Shown here: positions 4,728-5,181 of the stretch, in pieces
Position numbering within the stretch: the first letter of the stretch is position 1
Layout of the letters: every line of letters starts with the position of its first letter
From: Bacillota bacterium
Lineage (GTDB): Bacteria; Bacillota; Clostridia; Christensenellales; Aristaeellaceae
Reading direction: 5' to 3'
DNA: 5,181 nucleotides
NCBI GenBank assembly: GCA_023391725.1
Contig: JAEWAH010000079.1
Coordinates: forward strand, 1-5,181
Position numbers and translations under genes: made by a program
Notes under the pieces: generated by a model
What the model was told of the DNA's origin: nothing
Databases searched by the model: none
Seen by the model: the letters and a program-made list of their open reading frames with translations, nothing else

Positions 4728-5181
4728 ATGTTTGGATTCCGGCCGGAGGGGCGCAGGGTCAAAGTGAAGGACCCCATCATTCAAGCAACCCCTTACTTCA
4801 TGCCCCAGCGCAACGACGCCCAGGTGTTTTTACAGCAGGAACTGGATTATGAGCCCCTGGCCCGTTATATTGCCGACCAGGCAACAAAGGGGCACAAGAT
4901 CACTTTCATGCAGCTCATCCTTGCGGCCTATGTCCGGGGGGTCTCCCAGCTTCCGGAGGTCAACCGCTTTATCATGAACAAGCAGCTGTACTCCCGCAAG
5001 GAGCTCACTTGTTCCTTTGCCCTTTTGCGGGACACGCAGGATGATTCCATTGAAGAAACGACAATCAAGCTGTTCTTTGACCCTACGGATACCGTTTATG
5101 ATGTGGCCCAGCGCGTAAACGAAGCGGTGGCGGCCAACAGGCCCATGGAAAAAAGCAATTTTACCTTGAAGATCGCAAGGT
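4728..5181 (+). CDS. E2-like acyltransferase (2-oxoacid dehydrogenase E2 / CAT fold), 5' part only
   Basis: An open frame of 151 codons runs off the end of the window, so the gene is incomplete at its 3' end. It starts MFGFRPEGRR and contains DPIIQATPYFMPQRNDAQVF at 15-34, ITFMQLILAAYVRG at 58-71 and LPEVNRFI at 75-82, a pattern like the catalytic domain of dihydrolipoamide acyltransferases (E2) and the related chloramphenicol acetyltransferase fold. There is no lipoyl or subunit-binding domain in front: the catalytic-type domain begins almost at the first residue. I recall similar short, stand-alone proteins in Clostridia, annotated as 2-oxo acid dehydrogenase subunit E2, without a proven substrate. 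The catalytic HxxxDG motif would lie beyond the window and could not be checked. The ATG is preceded by AAAGGAAGG (4714-4722) with 5 nt spacing. It has its own promoter, divergent from the phosphoribosyltransferase gene. Confidence 0.8.
   Translation, partial: MFGFRPEGRRVKVKDPIIQATPYFMPQRNDAQVFLQQELDYEPLARYIADQATKGHKITFMQLILAAYVRGVSQLPEVNRFIMNKQLYSRKELTCSFALLRDTQDDSIEETTIKLFFDPTDTVYDVAQRVNEAVAANRPMEKSNFTLKIAR

Noticed and set aside
4543..4852. Small plus-strand frames in the leader and start of the acyltransferase-like gene
   Set aside because: One begins inside the -35 box of the promoter and the other runs out of frame into the real coding region; neither has a supported start or a recognisable product.

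Overview
The window looks like chromosomal DNA of a moderately GC-rich anaerobic Firmicute, probably a gut-type member of the Clostridia. The case rests on an electron-bifurcating NfnAB-type transhydrogenase (typical of anaerobes), strong AGGAGG-like ribosome binding sites, clear TTGACA/TATAAT promoters, and short hairpin-forming intergenic repeats of a kind I recall from gut Clostridia. No phage, transposase, CRISPR, tRNA or rRNA signal is visible. Genus cannot be told from the sequence alone.

Layout: 1-129 is a leader with a 12-bp palindrome and a small hairpin. 130-2351 is a two-gene operon, nfnA-nfnB, joined by a 1-nt stop/start overlap (TAATG). 2352-2595 is the gap between convergent genes and is almost filled by hairpin repeats: a GC-rich double hairpin right after nfnB, then two copies of one repeat in opposite orientation, the second ending in a T-rich tract that makes a good terminator for nfnAB. 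2596-3687 (minus) is a radical SAM protein with a SPASM-like cysteine tail and unknown substrate, driven by its own promoter (TTGATT-N17-TATAAT) with a perfect 7-bp dyad across the -10. 3876-4433 (minus) is an adenine-phosphoribosyltransferase-like protein with a near-consensus promoter (TTGACA-N16-TATAAT), and a terminator-like hairpin follows it. A divergent promoter (TTGACG-N17-TACAAT) then leads through a leader of about 150 nt, with potential competing hairpins and a T7 run, into an E2/chloramphenicol-acetyltransferase-fold acyltransferase-like gene cut off by the window end at 5181.

How the parts fit: only nfnA and nfnB clearly work together, balancing NADH, NADPH and ferredoxin in the cytoplasm. 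The other three genes appear to be separate transcription units and show no evident shared pathway. I do not see a convincing new multi-gene system. The points most worth a second look are the inverted pair of structured repeats with compensatory base changes, the leader of the acyltransferase-like gene, and the dyad at the radical SAM promoter.
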